A stretch of 64,000 nucleotides of DNA. Origin: Hysterangium stoloniferum. Its lineage: Eukaryota > Basidiomycota > Agaricomycetes > Hysterangiales > Hysterangiaceae. How positions within the stretch are numbered: the first letter of the stretch is position 1; every line of letters starts with the position of its first letter. The DNA lies in the NCBI GenBank assembly GCA_015178975.1, contig WHVD01000020.1:744001-808000 (forward strand), given 5' to 3'. The position numbers and the translations under genes are program-made. Below the pieces are notes generated by a model. It was given only the letters and a program-made list of their open reading frames with translations. It had not been told where the DNA came from and made no database searches. This document shows positions 53,686-64,000 of the stretch, piece after piece.

Positions 53686-54999
53686 AATTTTCGTCATCTG
53701 ATGGTGGCACGAGATAGCCCCCATGGGAATTTTGCTGTGTATATACAACTTACTGAATCTTATTTGAAATATTTATAGTCTCAAACCTCCTTCAAAGTAC
53801 TACTACTACTACTGGCACAATATTCAGACATTACAACTTGAAAGCATTTAAGGTGTTCACGCCCCTCGCGCTACTCCTCGCGCCAAATTTTCATAACCGT
53901 TATATTTTCAGCTGATGATGCAACATGTGGAAGTGCTTTGGTGCATGTCGCCGCCACCTCCCCCCGCAGATTGCGCAGGGGCATTGAGCGCGGGTGCCGC
54001 ACTTCCACCTCTACCTCCACCTCCACCTCTACCTCCACCTCCAGGGTAATGGTTTTCATACTAAGAAAAATGATCAGTAAATACCCATTACCTTTCACAA
54101 AACTAACATTTGGTCACAACGGCACTTTCCCAGGATATCGATATCCTAGGGGAATATGTTAGATAGTATTAAATTACACGAGAAGCCCTCTCCAGTGACA
54201 TACTTTCACGGTACATAGCTATCAATCTTTAAACAGTGAGAACGAGGTATTGGGTGATGTGCAAATGTATACGTGCACGTGCCAAAAGCGGCAAAAACAA
54301 TGTGAACGTGACCAAATGTTAGCGCTGAAAATTCAATCGGGCCGGAGTGTTGCGAAAAGTGTAGGGATGACTCTCAAGTTGTATAAGGACAATGAGGCAT
54401 TCGTGTCACTGTATCGGGGGTCTCATGGACAACCCGAAGTTGTGTAGTGTACGTTTCATCGTTACCTGTTGGTAATCAACCTGACATTCCTAGAATATTA
54501 TAGAATATCTCAGAACATACTTAACATAGCTTTAGTAATACCTCTGTCATCCCTTCCAGAACCTTCTCCCCATAGATATATATAATCCCCAGTAGTTCAC
54601 TCATACAAGCCAAGTTATATTCTAATATCTACTGTGGTCTGCGCAAGTTCCCAATATTACCTACCTAGCTTACTTTGGACTGTGTACGTTTGAAAAGGTG
54701 AATATTTTAGTAGACTGTATTGCCATAATGATCTGAACAATCTTCTTGTAGAAATTGGGTAGAAACCTCTGAGAACTGGAGGGAAAGTGTCAAGAAAAAT
54801 AACTAAAGACACAATTTATGTCATTAAATAGGTGATATCGCCTTACGAAAGGAAATGGATAAGGGTAGTCATGAAACCTTCATGAGAGACCTGTCTTAGA
54901 AAATCCCAAATGAGGTACACACAAAGAGTGCCAGGTAAGCAATCCCGGCCTTCCAATGCCAAATCCTGTTAGAAAACATGAGTAATGTAGAAAATGAAT
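53686..54999. other. intergenic, simple repeats, no gene seen
   Basis: Contains (CTA)n near 53800 and (CTCCAC/CTACCT)n near 54003-54045. A 65-codon plus frame at 54250-54447 with a basic Gln/Arg-rich start is not supported further. TTCTAGAATATT-type palindromes near 54487 echo those at 41040-41190. Confidence 0.3.
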
Positions 55000-55071
55000 A
55001 GCCAGACTGGGGATTGAACCCAGGATCTCTCGATTACATAACAAAGGTGTTAACCACTACACCATCTGACC
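55000..55071 (-). tRNA. tRNA gene, predicted anticodon TGT (Thr)
   Basis: 72 nt folding as a cloverleaf: acceptor GGTCAGA/TCTGGCT (one G-U, at the first pair), T8-G9, D stem GTGT/ACAC, anticodon loop TATGTAA with anticodon TGT, T arm CTGGG-TTCAATC-CCCAG. The A box (TGGTGTAGTGG) and B box (GGTTCAATCCC) are present, and a TTTT terminator follows within about 10 nt. The anticodon stem is weak (G-U pairs and one T-T), so isotype is uncertain and a tRNA pseudogene is possible. Confidence 0.65.
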
Positions 55072-55555
55072 TTGGGTAGGTTTGGTCTTACACTGTACTT
55101 AGGGATATAACCCTAAGTGCCATTCCTATTAGATCATATACACACTGAACTCAGAGCTGTACACCATATGGTCCCAGTTGGAACAATGGTTGGTATTATA
55201 TAATCTAACAAATCCACATCCCACACACATCATGTCTACGCCATAGATGCTCTGGGCCATCCCCCCCAGTACAACTTAACCCATCTTACGCCATGTGTGA
55301 GTTGAAAGATGTGGTCTTGCATCGGTGACGAGGGAGTGTGTCATAATATAGGATTGTGTGAGTATGCACAAGGTGTTAAGTCTTCCATTGCACATGTGAT
55401 TGAATTCTAATTATCGATCCCATACTTGGTGATAGTGATATGGCACAGAAGAAATGATCAGATGCACATGACCATGCTCATGTTCACCATCTACAAGCAT
55501 ACTCAACCACCACTATGCAGCCCAAAGTACCATGGTAATTGTGATATATGCCACA
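55072..55555. other. no gene seen
   Basis: Flank of the tRNA gene; no frame or repeat recognised. Confidence 0.3.
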
Positions 55556-56020
55556 TGGTAGAATACTCAGTTGGTGCTAAGTTGATTTTCTGATCAGATT
55601 GTAAGTACAAACATATGCTAGGCTATATTGAACTAAATATTATTGTACAACAAATCTGGTGAGATAAAAGGATGAAATGGGCAAAGAAGAAACAAGGTGG
55701 GGTTGATCATACTAAGCACAAGGGTTGAGATGGAATAGGGACAACCACAGGGGCATAATAAACAAGATGTCAAACCGACTCAAGAGTGGATTGGAGAAAA
55801 TATCTTTGAGCATCTAAGAGGTATGGGATATCTGGTTGGAGTCCAGTTGATAGATTGGCTTGTAAATGAGAGATAGGTGCAGATATGGTGGGATACAGGT
55901 CCTCCGATCCTAATACAATCATGAGGATGGGTGATGGCAGCATAGGGCACCATTTCAAATCACATCTTTATCTGTCCACCATCAATGTTCAGCTGTGGAT
56001 AATCATAATGTACCACTGCC
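55556..56020 (-). mobile_element. old diverged LTR family-1-like repeat
   Basis: Inverse landmarks ATTTTCTGATCAGATTGTAA, CTAGGCTATATTGAAC and CAAATCTGGTGAGATAA correspond to the family-1 order but with many substitutions. Confidence 0.35.
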
Positions 56021-59000
56021 TGGTCAGCCAATCCCATTCCCCCCCAGCAATGGCAGACCACTCTGATGATCCATTTTTAGTTGCTCCTGGACAACCATGG
56101 GTACCACCAATGCAGTATGGTCATCTGCCAGAAAATGTAATTATACAGTGACAGGCACCACAATTGCATGGTCACCCACCTACAGCTGCACAACCACAGG
56201 CACAACAGTTAGCCCACCTCCACACTTGCAATTAGTGACACCTCATCCTCCACTTGCAGCCAAACCTCCTCTACCTGCTGCTCCACCTTGACCCATTGGA
56301 CAGCCCTGATGCGGAAGCCAGGATAGAGAGACATGTCATGGGGCTCATTAATGTAAAGTGTGAAACTGGGCAGAACCAAAGTTTGGAAAGTATTGATTGC
56401 ATGGAATGGTGGACCTCCCAAAGCTTCAGCCAGTCCCTGAGACTTTGAGGACTCTTCTGAGGGATGACACATCTGAGGCCAAACAGTTTCTGGAGACTAT
56501 CTATGCATTCAATAATGCATTTGTATGACATCACTGGTTGTCAAGTTAGATGACTCTGTGATGCAAGGGCATGGCTCATATGTCTTCAAAATTGAAGGTT
56601 ATTTGGTTCACAACGATGGATAATTGATCCCTTATGCAGAATATATAACACCTCTTTATATCCATGATACTGCAAAGCCACAGCAGCAAAGGTAGAATTA
56701 CAATTCTGGCTGAAGGCTAAATAGTAATACTTTTTCAAAGCTACAAGAAGTGATACATGAATATGATCCCTTTATAAACCCTCATTACCAAGCAATAGGT
56801 GGTTGAGGACTCAGCCAGAGACTCCACAGTTACATTTCAGGTTAACTTTTAAGGCTTTCACTGATATATGACACTGCAACGATCTATCTGGTAATAAAGT
56901 TGCAGTCATTTTTACCTGGGGAGGCTGATACAGGTGGTGGTGATTCTTGAAGCATTATTGTTCAGAAAAAAAAGGGGGGGCAGGTTTCATTGCATCCATG
57001 AAGGACAAGCCATTTATGCACCTCTTCCCTATATGATACCTTTTCCCAGGGGGAGTGTGGTTGGTCATGAGACATCCCCTATGCAGGTCAAGATTGGAAA
57101 CAGTCTTTTAAAGATAAAATAGGCAGAGCAGTGACAGGGTTTAGTGTACTGGATAGCAAGATGATTTGGATGATGGGAATAAAAAAACTGTGTGTCAAAA
57201 GAATATTATGCCTCTCACCTATCTATCTTCCAAGGAGAATGAAGCCAAAACACCTTTTATGCAGAAAGCTACTCCAACAGTACATTCTTGATGCCTGCCC
57301 AACAACAGAGCACTGTAGATTGATATTTTTTGAGGAACAGTAACAGAAGATGGGTAGTCAAAATACCAGCCAGGTTCATGATCTGGAAGCTTCACCAGCC
57401 CATGTACCAATTATTGCCATGCTGAAAAGATAGAGTAATGTGAAGACTACAATCACTGTTCTCTTGTCTGTTTCAAATTCATTAAACTGGTTGATGAAGT
57501 TCAGGTTCCATTGCAGTCGGAAAGACAACATTCTGGAGGAATTAACCCCATGAAAACATTGGGGTTGGCTCTTGAACCTTGGTAGTAGAGCAAATTTCCT
57601 TTTGTCATTTTTGAGGAAATTGGTGAGGGCTTTGAGTATTGTCCTAAGGTTTGGTTCTTCTTCAATTGACAATACTGGAATGTGTTATGAGTCGAGAACA
57701 GAACAAGAGCTGTGATAGGACATCCAGTAGAGCTAGAACTATGATGAGCATTAGAGGACAAGCTGTGATGTGAAGTGGGATTGCCACTATTGGGGGAGGG
57801 CACTAACATGAAAATTGCATCAGCCACTACCAGTGTGAGTGCTATAGTTAAAATGATGATGTGAGCTATGAATGGAATGATGCAAACTATGATTAAAAAA
57901 GCAGGATTAAAAACACTAACACAAGGACTCGGAACAATTGGGGGGAAGCTGAGCCAGACTTGTCCCTGATTCTGGATATACAAATGTAAACTGTATGGTT
58001 TTTTTTTCAGAAACACTGTGGGATATCATTCCCTACAAACCAACTCGGTAATACAAAAGTTCTATAGGGTATGAGGGAGTGTTCACACAGGCTGTGCCAT
58101 GAATAGATTAAGGCTTCCACTTGGCAGGCAATTGTATTGAAGCATGATAGTTCTGGCAGCTACCAGGATTGGACAAGGTCGGAGAAGCTGGATCTGACTG
58201 GTGTCAAATGTGGAATGATTTGATTTTCACTCAGAAAGATATCATCTGTCAGGGTGGAGCAGAATTCAGCCCCATTTCCTTCTCATCAACCTTGAATGCA
58301 CCATTGCTGAATTACCAGAACCACCAGAAAGGTGTAGATATCAGGGTGTCTTGTGATTAATAGTATATGTATATTTAATATTTTAGTCAGACCAGAATTT
58401 CGAATTTCATCCATGATAGGACTGGCTTGGAACGCAGCAAGTTTTCAGTTTCACAGCCTCAGAATGAGAGTTCAAAAATGAGAGAATGGGGCACCCATGG
58501 TATGACCATCATATTATGCATGAGTGCTGCTGAACTGTTTCGAGAGAGTCAGATCCTATTCCAAGCAGGAATAATGTGGCTTCCTCACAGCACTGGCAAC
58601 GGTCCGTGGTCATGCCTAGTGGGACTACAACTGCCATTTTAAGGTCGTCACCCATTAATAAAGGGAGGACCTTCATAATTGATGTGAGTTACATCTAGAT
58701 GTGTAATTTTTTTCTACATGAAAAGCTCAGGAATGGGGTGGGAAATGGAGAATCTCATTTTCAAGACCATGCAGCGCTGTAAGTTGGGGGAGTGTGGCTG
58801 TATTTATGCCTTGAGAAATGGCGGTATGTCATAAAGGCCCATGTTTTGATGGTCACATTGTTCAAAAAGGATGACACAATCTTTATACAAGACTATGCCA
58901 GTCAAGGGGGAGCATTTTAGTCTTACCTTATATGACTCATCAAGCTTTTTTTTGGCCAATCAAATAAGTGAAAGGAGCATGGTGGGTCCATGGGCACTTT

Positions 59001-59159
59001 TAGGCACTGTGTGAGGGCACGGAGCACCCAAATCCTGAGGTATGGGAGAGTCTGACTAAGCTGACTGGTGTGTTAGCACCCGAAGGTTAGTCAGTGCAGG
59101 AGCAAATCACCTGTGCCTGCCACCTGCATTCCTGTCACAGACATTGCCAGGTGTGACAC
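56021..59159. other. unassigned sequence with protein-like traces
   Basis: A plus trace at 56053-56150 reads MADHSDDPFLVAPGQPWVPP; a minus frame at 57501-58016 has a hydrophobic helix (PFIAHIIILTIALTLVVADA) and a Ser/His-rich part; a plus frame at 58169-58360 reads IICQGGAEFSPISFSSTL. None can be assigned to a family, and the pieces do not share an obvious gene model. Probably decayed repeat or retroelement material. Confidence 0.25.
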
Positions 59160-59397
59160 ACCTGCACAGGCATGAATGGGCATGCCACATTGTTTGCAAA
59201 TGTGTGCACACCCACTCAGGCCAAATAGACACACCATGTTGCATGTGAGCCTGAACAGGCACAGCACACCCACTCCCATGCACGAGCACATGCCTCCCCA
59301 CCCACTCAGGCACAAACAGCCACAGCATGTTGTGTTTGCCAATGCATGCATGCGCCGCCCCTGTTTGCAATGCACTGTGCCCAATTGTGCCCAATTG
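59160..59397 (+). repeat. degenerate tandem repeat, CACCCACTCAGGC type
   Basis: ACCCACTCAGGC.AAA and ACACCATGTTG/ACAGCATGTTG blocks recur two to three times at about 60-120 bp spacing. Confidence 0.45.
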
Positions 59398-60085
59398 GAC
59401 ATGCACCCTGCTCTGATTGGCCCCTCCAGTTGGTGCATGTCCCCTTTCCTTCTCTCTCCATCCTGCTCTGATCAGCCCTCTTCCTCCAGGTGGTGTGTGT
59501 ACTGTTTCCTTATCTCTTTGTCCTCCTATGATCGGCCTCCTTTCTTTCCTCCAGGTGTTGTGTCCCTCTCTCTCCGTCCTGCTCTGATTGGCCTCCTCTC
59601 TCTTTCCTCCAGGTGGTGCATCCTTCTCTCTCTGTCCTGCCCTCTCTTTCCTCCACATGGTGCATGTACCATTTTCTTCTCTCTTTGACCCCCTCTGATT
59701 GACCCCCTCTCTCTTTCCTTCAGCCAGTGCATCCCTCTGGCCTGCTCTGATCTGCCCTCTCTCTTTCCTCTAGGTGGTGTGTGTACCATTTCCTTCTCTC
59801 TTTGTCCTCCTCTGATCGGCTTCCTCTCTCTTTCCTCCAGCTGGTGCATGTATCATTTCCTTCTTCCTTTGTCCTCCTCTGATCAGCCTCCTTTCTTTCC
59901 TCCAGGTGGGTGGTGTGTGCACCATTTCCTTCTCTCTCCATCCCCCTCTGATAAGCCTCCTATCTCTTTCCTCCAGGTGGTGTGTGTACCCTGTCTTTCT
60001 CTCTTCTTCCTCCTCTAATCAACCTCCTCTATCTTTCCTCCATTTAGTATGTGTATCTTTTGCCTTTCTGTGCACCATAACTCAA
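59398..60085 (+). repeat. minisatellite, about 11 units of 45-70 bp
   Basis: The core TTTCCTCCAGGTGGTG recurs near 59485, 59540, 59603, 59647, 59713, 59763, 59831, 59894, 59965 and 60034, followed by (T)ACCATTTCCTTCTCTCT and CCTCTGATCGGCCTCCT. Strongly pyrimidine-rich plus strand. The several frames across it are period artefacts. Confidence 0.85.
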
Positions 60086-60289
60086 TCTCATCTCTTCACA
60101 GCCATTTTGTGATATATTCTTGATGGGTTTGCTTCCCACCTATAACCAACACAACACTGCTAATATAAGGTATCGTTTTTTCTCAGGATTGGAGGCCATT
60201 CACTGAGAGCAATCCTGAAACTTGCCACCATTATGTGTAACATGCAGCTTAAACTGAGGGTTGTTTTCTTGCAGCATTTTCTCTTCCCC

Positions 60290-60389
60290 CTTATAAAATA
60301 AATAAAAATAAAAATCAATAAATCCAAAAACAATATAATAAATCAAAATGAAATACATTAAATCAAAATAAATAAATCAGGTGAGATAG
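60290..60389 (+). repeat. A-rich (AAAT)n tract
   Basis: AATAAATAAAAATAAAAATC and similar, about 95 bp, just outside the gypsy fragment; may be an old retroposon tail. Confidence 0.4.
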
Positions 60390-62710
60390 TAATTACTTGC
60401 AGTTGACAGTCAATTCAACCATTGGCCTGTTTATAGTTTCAATATACATGGAGATATTATTCCAGTGTTTAATTGACATGCTTGGTTTTTCCATTGCCTT
60501 CTGTGTGGTATCCAGATGTAAAGTGTAACTTCATGTCCAAGGTTTTCCCACAGGATCTAAAGAAGTGAGATTCAAACTTAAAACCTCAATTGGAAATTAT
60601 GTGGGACAGGACTCCATGCTTGGAAAATATGTGGATAATGAAAGATTTCACTAGTTGCACAGATGTAATGATATCATATGTAGGGATGAAAATATCTTGG
60701 AGAATCTGTCAACAACAACTAGGATTGTGGAAATCCTTTGGAATCTGGTATGTGTTCAATGAAATCCATAGAAATGGAGTGCTATGGGAGTTCCAGTAAT
60801 GGGAGTTGCTTCAGAAGGCCATATGGCTTGTGATGCTGTGATTTGGAGTGTAAACAAGTAATGCAAGATTTACAATAGTGCTTTGGAGTCTGGGCCAAGT
60901 ATATTCTCTTCATATCATTGACACAGTCTTGTTGAGCCTGAAATGTTTTGAGAGTGGTCATTATGTTTGTACTGGGTGATTCTGAGGTAGAGGCCATTGG
61001 AGTCCAGTACATATGTATATATGATTGTTAAGTCTAATGAAACAATGTGTCAGGAACCGGAAAACCCGCCGGCCCCCGGACCCCGTCCTACATGCTCCCG
61101 ACCCTCTATATTGTATAGTTACAACCGGAGTTCCTGCTGGAGCCCGCACATCAACTTGTTTATGCCTGACTCTCTGTACGCACCCCACCTGTCTGCACCT
61201 AACCCTCTCTGTCTCATACACCAGTCCTCAGACTCCACGGGACTCCGAACTCCACCCTAGATACACCCGACACTCTGTGTCTTATGTCCCAGTCACCGGA
61301 CTCTGACCGGACTCCTGGAACCCCTCTAACAGAGCATAGAACCCTGCTCCTGTTATGATCTGTCTCTGCATCTCACACACCAGTCATCAGAAAACCCACC
61401 GGACTCCACCGGACCTCCTGCACATCAAACCTGTCTATACCCGACACTATCTTGTGTACCAAGTCACCGGACTCCGACCGGACTTCCGGAACCCCTCTAA
61501 CTGAGCCCCACTCCAGTTATGGTTAAATGACCTGTCATGATTCATTCTCTGCTCCCGTTCCATTCCCTCCCTAATTCCCAGTTTAGTATTTACTTGTTTT
61601 GTTTTATGTTTAATAGTTCTGCCTCTCATTAATACCAGATTTGGTATTATTACATTTCACAGTCTATATAAGTCTGCTATATTCATGTACTTAGAATCCA
61701 GTTTCAATCTTGAACTAGTTTTCCCCCGAACAAGTTTGACCCTTGAACATGTTTCCCTTCGATCCCAGTCTCTAGTCCTCTTGTCTGTTGATTCCCGGAA
61801 CTCCCATAGGAACTCTGGAATCTATATCTCCTTGCATGCATTCTGTCAGTTCGAAATATGGATGCCTGAATGAGTGTACGAGGGCACAGCTTATAAGCTG
61901 AAGCCAAGTCCATCTCAGTCGTTACCCATTCTCTGGTAACTATTCTGATACGACACTCCCTTGTACTACTAATATTCCCGGAAACTCCCCAGACCTATTA
62001 CCCGGGGAGTCTGTGGGACTATTACCCGGAAAGTGTGTTCGGAATATAGTTACCGGAGAAACCTCTGCGGGACTATCCGTGGAGCTTTGTTCAGAACTTA
62101 ACACAATGCTTGTCTTGAGACCACTGGGGTTGACCAGGGTCCACAGGGTTGTCGAGATGTGCCTTGGTTACTGGATCTAGTGGAATTGCTGATAGAATAT
62201 CTTGATGTAATTTCTTGATATCCAAAATGATAATTCCACACATGACTGGATGAATGAGGTAAGTAGCATGGACTGATGTGGTAAGTTGCTGATTTGTGAA
62301 GATGGGTTTTAAGTTGTGTGGGTTTACTGTGGCATAGTTATTACTCCCCTCTTTGGGATGGATGTACCATCATCTAGTCAAAGTGTCATGTTTTCCAAGG
62401 TAGCCAGGTTGAAAATGGATGATCAGATTAAAAGCAGATATTCAGACCACTGGGCTTGCTGACAGGTCAAAGCTTTCCCAGTTGAAAAAGATTCCTGTGG
62501 TCTGTGACAACATCAACTGGAATTCCTGCACCCTCCAAATAGTGTTTCCATGCTTTGAAGGCTTCAAAAATCATGTGATGTTCCTTGTGATGGACATTGT
62601 AGTTGAGCTTTGCTCTGGTAACAGTCCAGGAGAGAAATGTGACTGGGTCAATTTCTCCATTAGAGTCCTGGATGGACAAAAGGTTCCCAATGCATAGTCC
62701 AAGGCATCTG
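60390..62710 (-). mobile_element. Ty3/gypsy RNase H to integrase fragment, split by a solo LTR
   Basis: Minus orientation: RNase H traces at 62679-62440 (PVTFLSWTVTRAKLNYN), linker to 62109, then the integrase N-terminal part below 61047 (CKSCITCLHSKSQHH, PYGLLKQLPLLE) and core traces to about 60390. Family order is kept. Several breaks; fossil. Interrupted at 61048-62103 by LTR family 2. Confidence 0.7.
61048..62103 (+). mobile_element. solo LTR, family 2, with 5-bp target duplication
   Basis: 1,056 bp, TGTCAGGAACCGG...CAGAACTTAACA, flanked by CAATG at 61043-61047 and 62104-62108. The unoccupied target is seen at 24600-24620 (AATGAAACCATGCTTGTCA). It has a TATA-like CTATATAAGTCTG near 61667. 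Confidence 0.9.
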
Positions 62711-62719
62711 GTTCAACAA

Positions 62720-64000
62720 TGAGGTGGGAGTGTAATATAAACAAGTATCAGGGGCACCATGAGGGGGTAGTGACATGGGTGGAGGTCCTGCAATTGAGAC
62801 AATGAGGGTTCTCTTGTGGGAAATAAATCATGGAGGTCTGGAGATAATGGGAACCTAATAGTATTCCCCAACTAGGTCGAGACCTTTGTGACCTTTCATG
62901 GGAAGGCTAGATGGTTGAAAGGGGGCCTGGCTTACTCAGGTTTGCAACATGGAAATCCAAAACAACTTCCTGCATGTTTCCGAGTTCAGTAGCCAGGATT
63001 CAGGATGTTTCTTTGTCTGTTCCTTCATAGTCAGACCATTTTACCAAATAGAGCAGTTTACAGGCACATTGCTGTTGATCAATTTTAGAATCTAGTACAG
63101 CCTCAATTTCAAATTCAGGCTCCCAATCAATGATGACAGGTGGAGGAGGGAGCTAAATTCACTTGGGGATGATGTTCAGTGTAGCCGGTTCTAATACAGA
63201 GACATGGAAAACCAGATGTACTGTGCACATGGTGTGGGGAAGCTGAAGGGTAAATGAATGGGTACCAGCCTGCACAATAAGCTTGTAAGGGCCAAGATAT
63301 TTTTCAGCAAGCTTTTTGTGGGTCAGGTGGTCCTAAAAAACTCAGCTTTGACAAACACTCAGTCACTTATTTTAAAGTCAGGTCATTGGGGACATCAGTA
63401 GTCTCCCCATTTCTGGGTGTATACTTGAGTGGTGAGTATGGATTGTCAGAGGGTGCAGTGGAGTTCATCTAAGTCAGTGACAAATTCCTGAGCATGGGTG
63501 GAGGCCAGATCATGTTTCTGGGTGGACGGTGATGTTGGGATTGTAGCCTTTATTCACAAAGAAGGGAGATATGCCAGTAGCAGCATGTGGGGCATTATTG
63601 TAGGCAGATTCAGTGAGAGGTAGGAGGTCCAACCAATTGTCTTGTTTATATTTGCAATAGATACAAAGGTATTGCTCCAATGTCTGATTAACTCATTCAG
63701 TCTGTCCATCACCCTCTGGATGGTGGCCTGAAGTGAAATGTAACTTCATATCAAGGGCTGTCCCAAGTGATCTGAAGAAGTGAGAGATGAATTTGGAACC
63801 CTGATCCAAGATGACATGAGTCAGGACACTGTGTTTCAAGAAGATGTGGATAACAAATAGCTTCACAAGTTTTGGGAGGTAATTGTGTCATGTGTTGGAA
63901 TGAAAATGCTCTGCTTGGTAAATCTGTCTACAACAACCAAAATACAATAGAGGTGTAGGACTGTGAGGGAGGAAGGTGTTCAATGAAATCCATGGAAATT
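62720..64000 (-). mobile_element. Ty3/gypsy integrase-chromodomain fragment, runs off the window
   Basis: Minus orientation; six-frame reading gives integrase-core and C-terminal traces (NQTLEQYL, YNNAPHAATGISPFFVNKG, KWGDY) and chromodomain traces near 63080-63000 (KLLYLVKWSDYEGTDKE). Because integrase lies upstream of the RNase H piece at 62440-62679, this is a separate copy from 60390-62710. Many breaks; fossil. Confidence 0.65.

Noticed and set aside
59091-60112. Several 70-180 codon frames on both strands
   Set aside because: All lie in the pyrimidine-rich minisatellites; Arg/Glu-rich or Ser/Pro-rich patterns are period artefacts.

Overview
This looks like an intergenic-to-accessory stretch of a filamentous fungal nuclear genome, most likely an Agaricomycete basidiomycete. 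The support is short GT-AG introns of about 45-80 bp, a cytochrome P450 fragment of basidiomycete style, Ty3/gypsy-type chromodomain retroelements, a Tad1-like LINE, hAT and Tc1/mariner relics, and CxxC cysteine-cluster proteins. The phylum call is inference; no ribosomal or housekeeping gene is present to settle it. Host coding content is low and most of the window is a layered stack of mobile elements.

Layout. 1-11 kb: mostly unassigned sequence with a three-copy ~130 bp repeat, a decayed monooxygenase/P450 pair (5.2-6.6 kb) and a few unidentified conserved-looking reading frames. 11.3-14.3 kb: LINE 3' end, a truncated LTR and an hAT transposase gene with several introns. 15.4-20.7 kb: the best host-gene island, with a cysteine-rich zinc-finger protein, a newly assembled six-exon 294-aa gene, and a diverged partial duplicate of the zinc-finger locus. 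20.7-42.4 kb: nested LTR retroelement fossils (three LTR families with clear 5-bp target duplications, gypsy pol pieces in both orientations, two LTR-associated copies of a gene-like coiled-coil segment), a Tc1/mariner relic and a 20-bp minisatellite. 42.47-48.92 kb: the most interesting object. 49-54 kb: a long-TIR DNA element split by a solo copy of the terminal unit of that object. 54-64 kb: a tRNA gene, unassigned sequence, a second minisatellite and further gypsy pieces with an inserted solo LTR.

The 6,446-bp element at 42473-48918 is AT-rich and intronless. It is bounded by two nearly identical 675-bp DIRECT repeats, each ending in short inverted motifs (GGAGGATAT...ACACCCTCC), and the whole is flanked by a 3-bp target duplication (ATT). 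It nevertheless encodes a DDE transposase (DDE_Tnp_4/PIF-Harbinger-like) fused to a C-terminal chromodomain, not a reverse transcriptase. It also carries a 502-aa protein with motifs recalling rolling-circle Rep initiators, a PD-(D/E)XK-type nuclease-like protein, two small ORFs, and an apparently perfect 288-bp inverted repeat placed exactly between the two convergent gene pairs. Two solo copies of the 675-bp unit elsewhere in the window (25940-26602, 52590-53275) have 3-bp duplications of their own. I regard this as a DNA transposon that has adopted an LTR-like architecture, and as the leading candidate for an undescribed system here.
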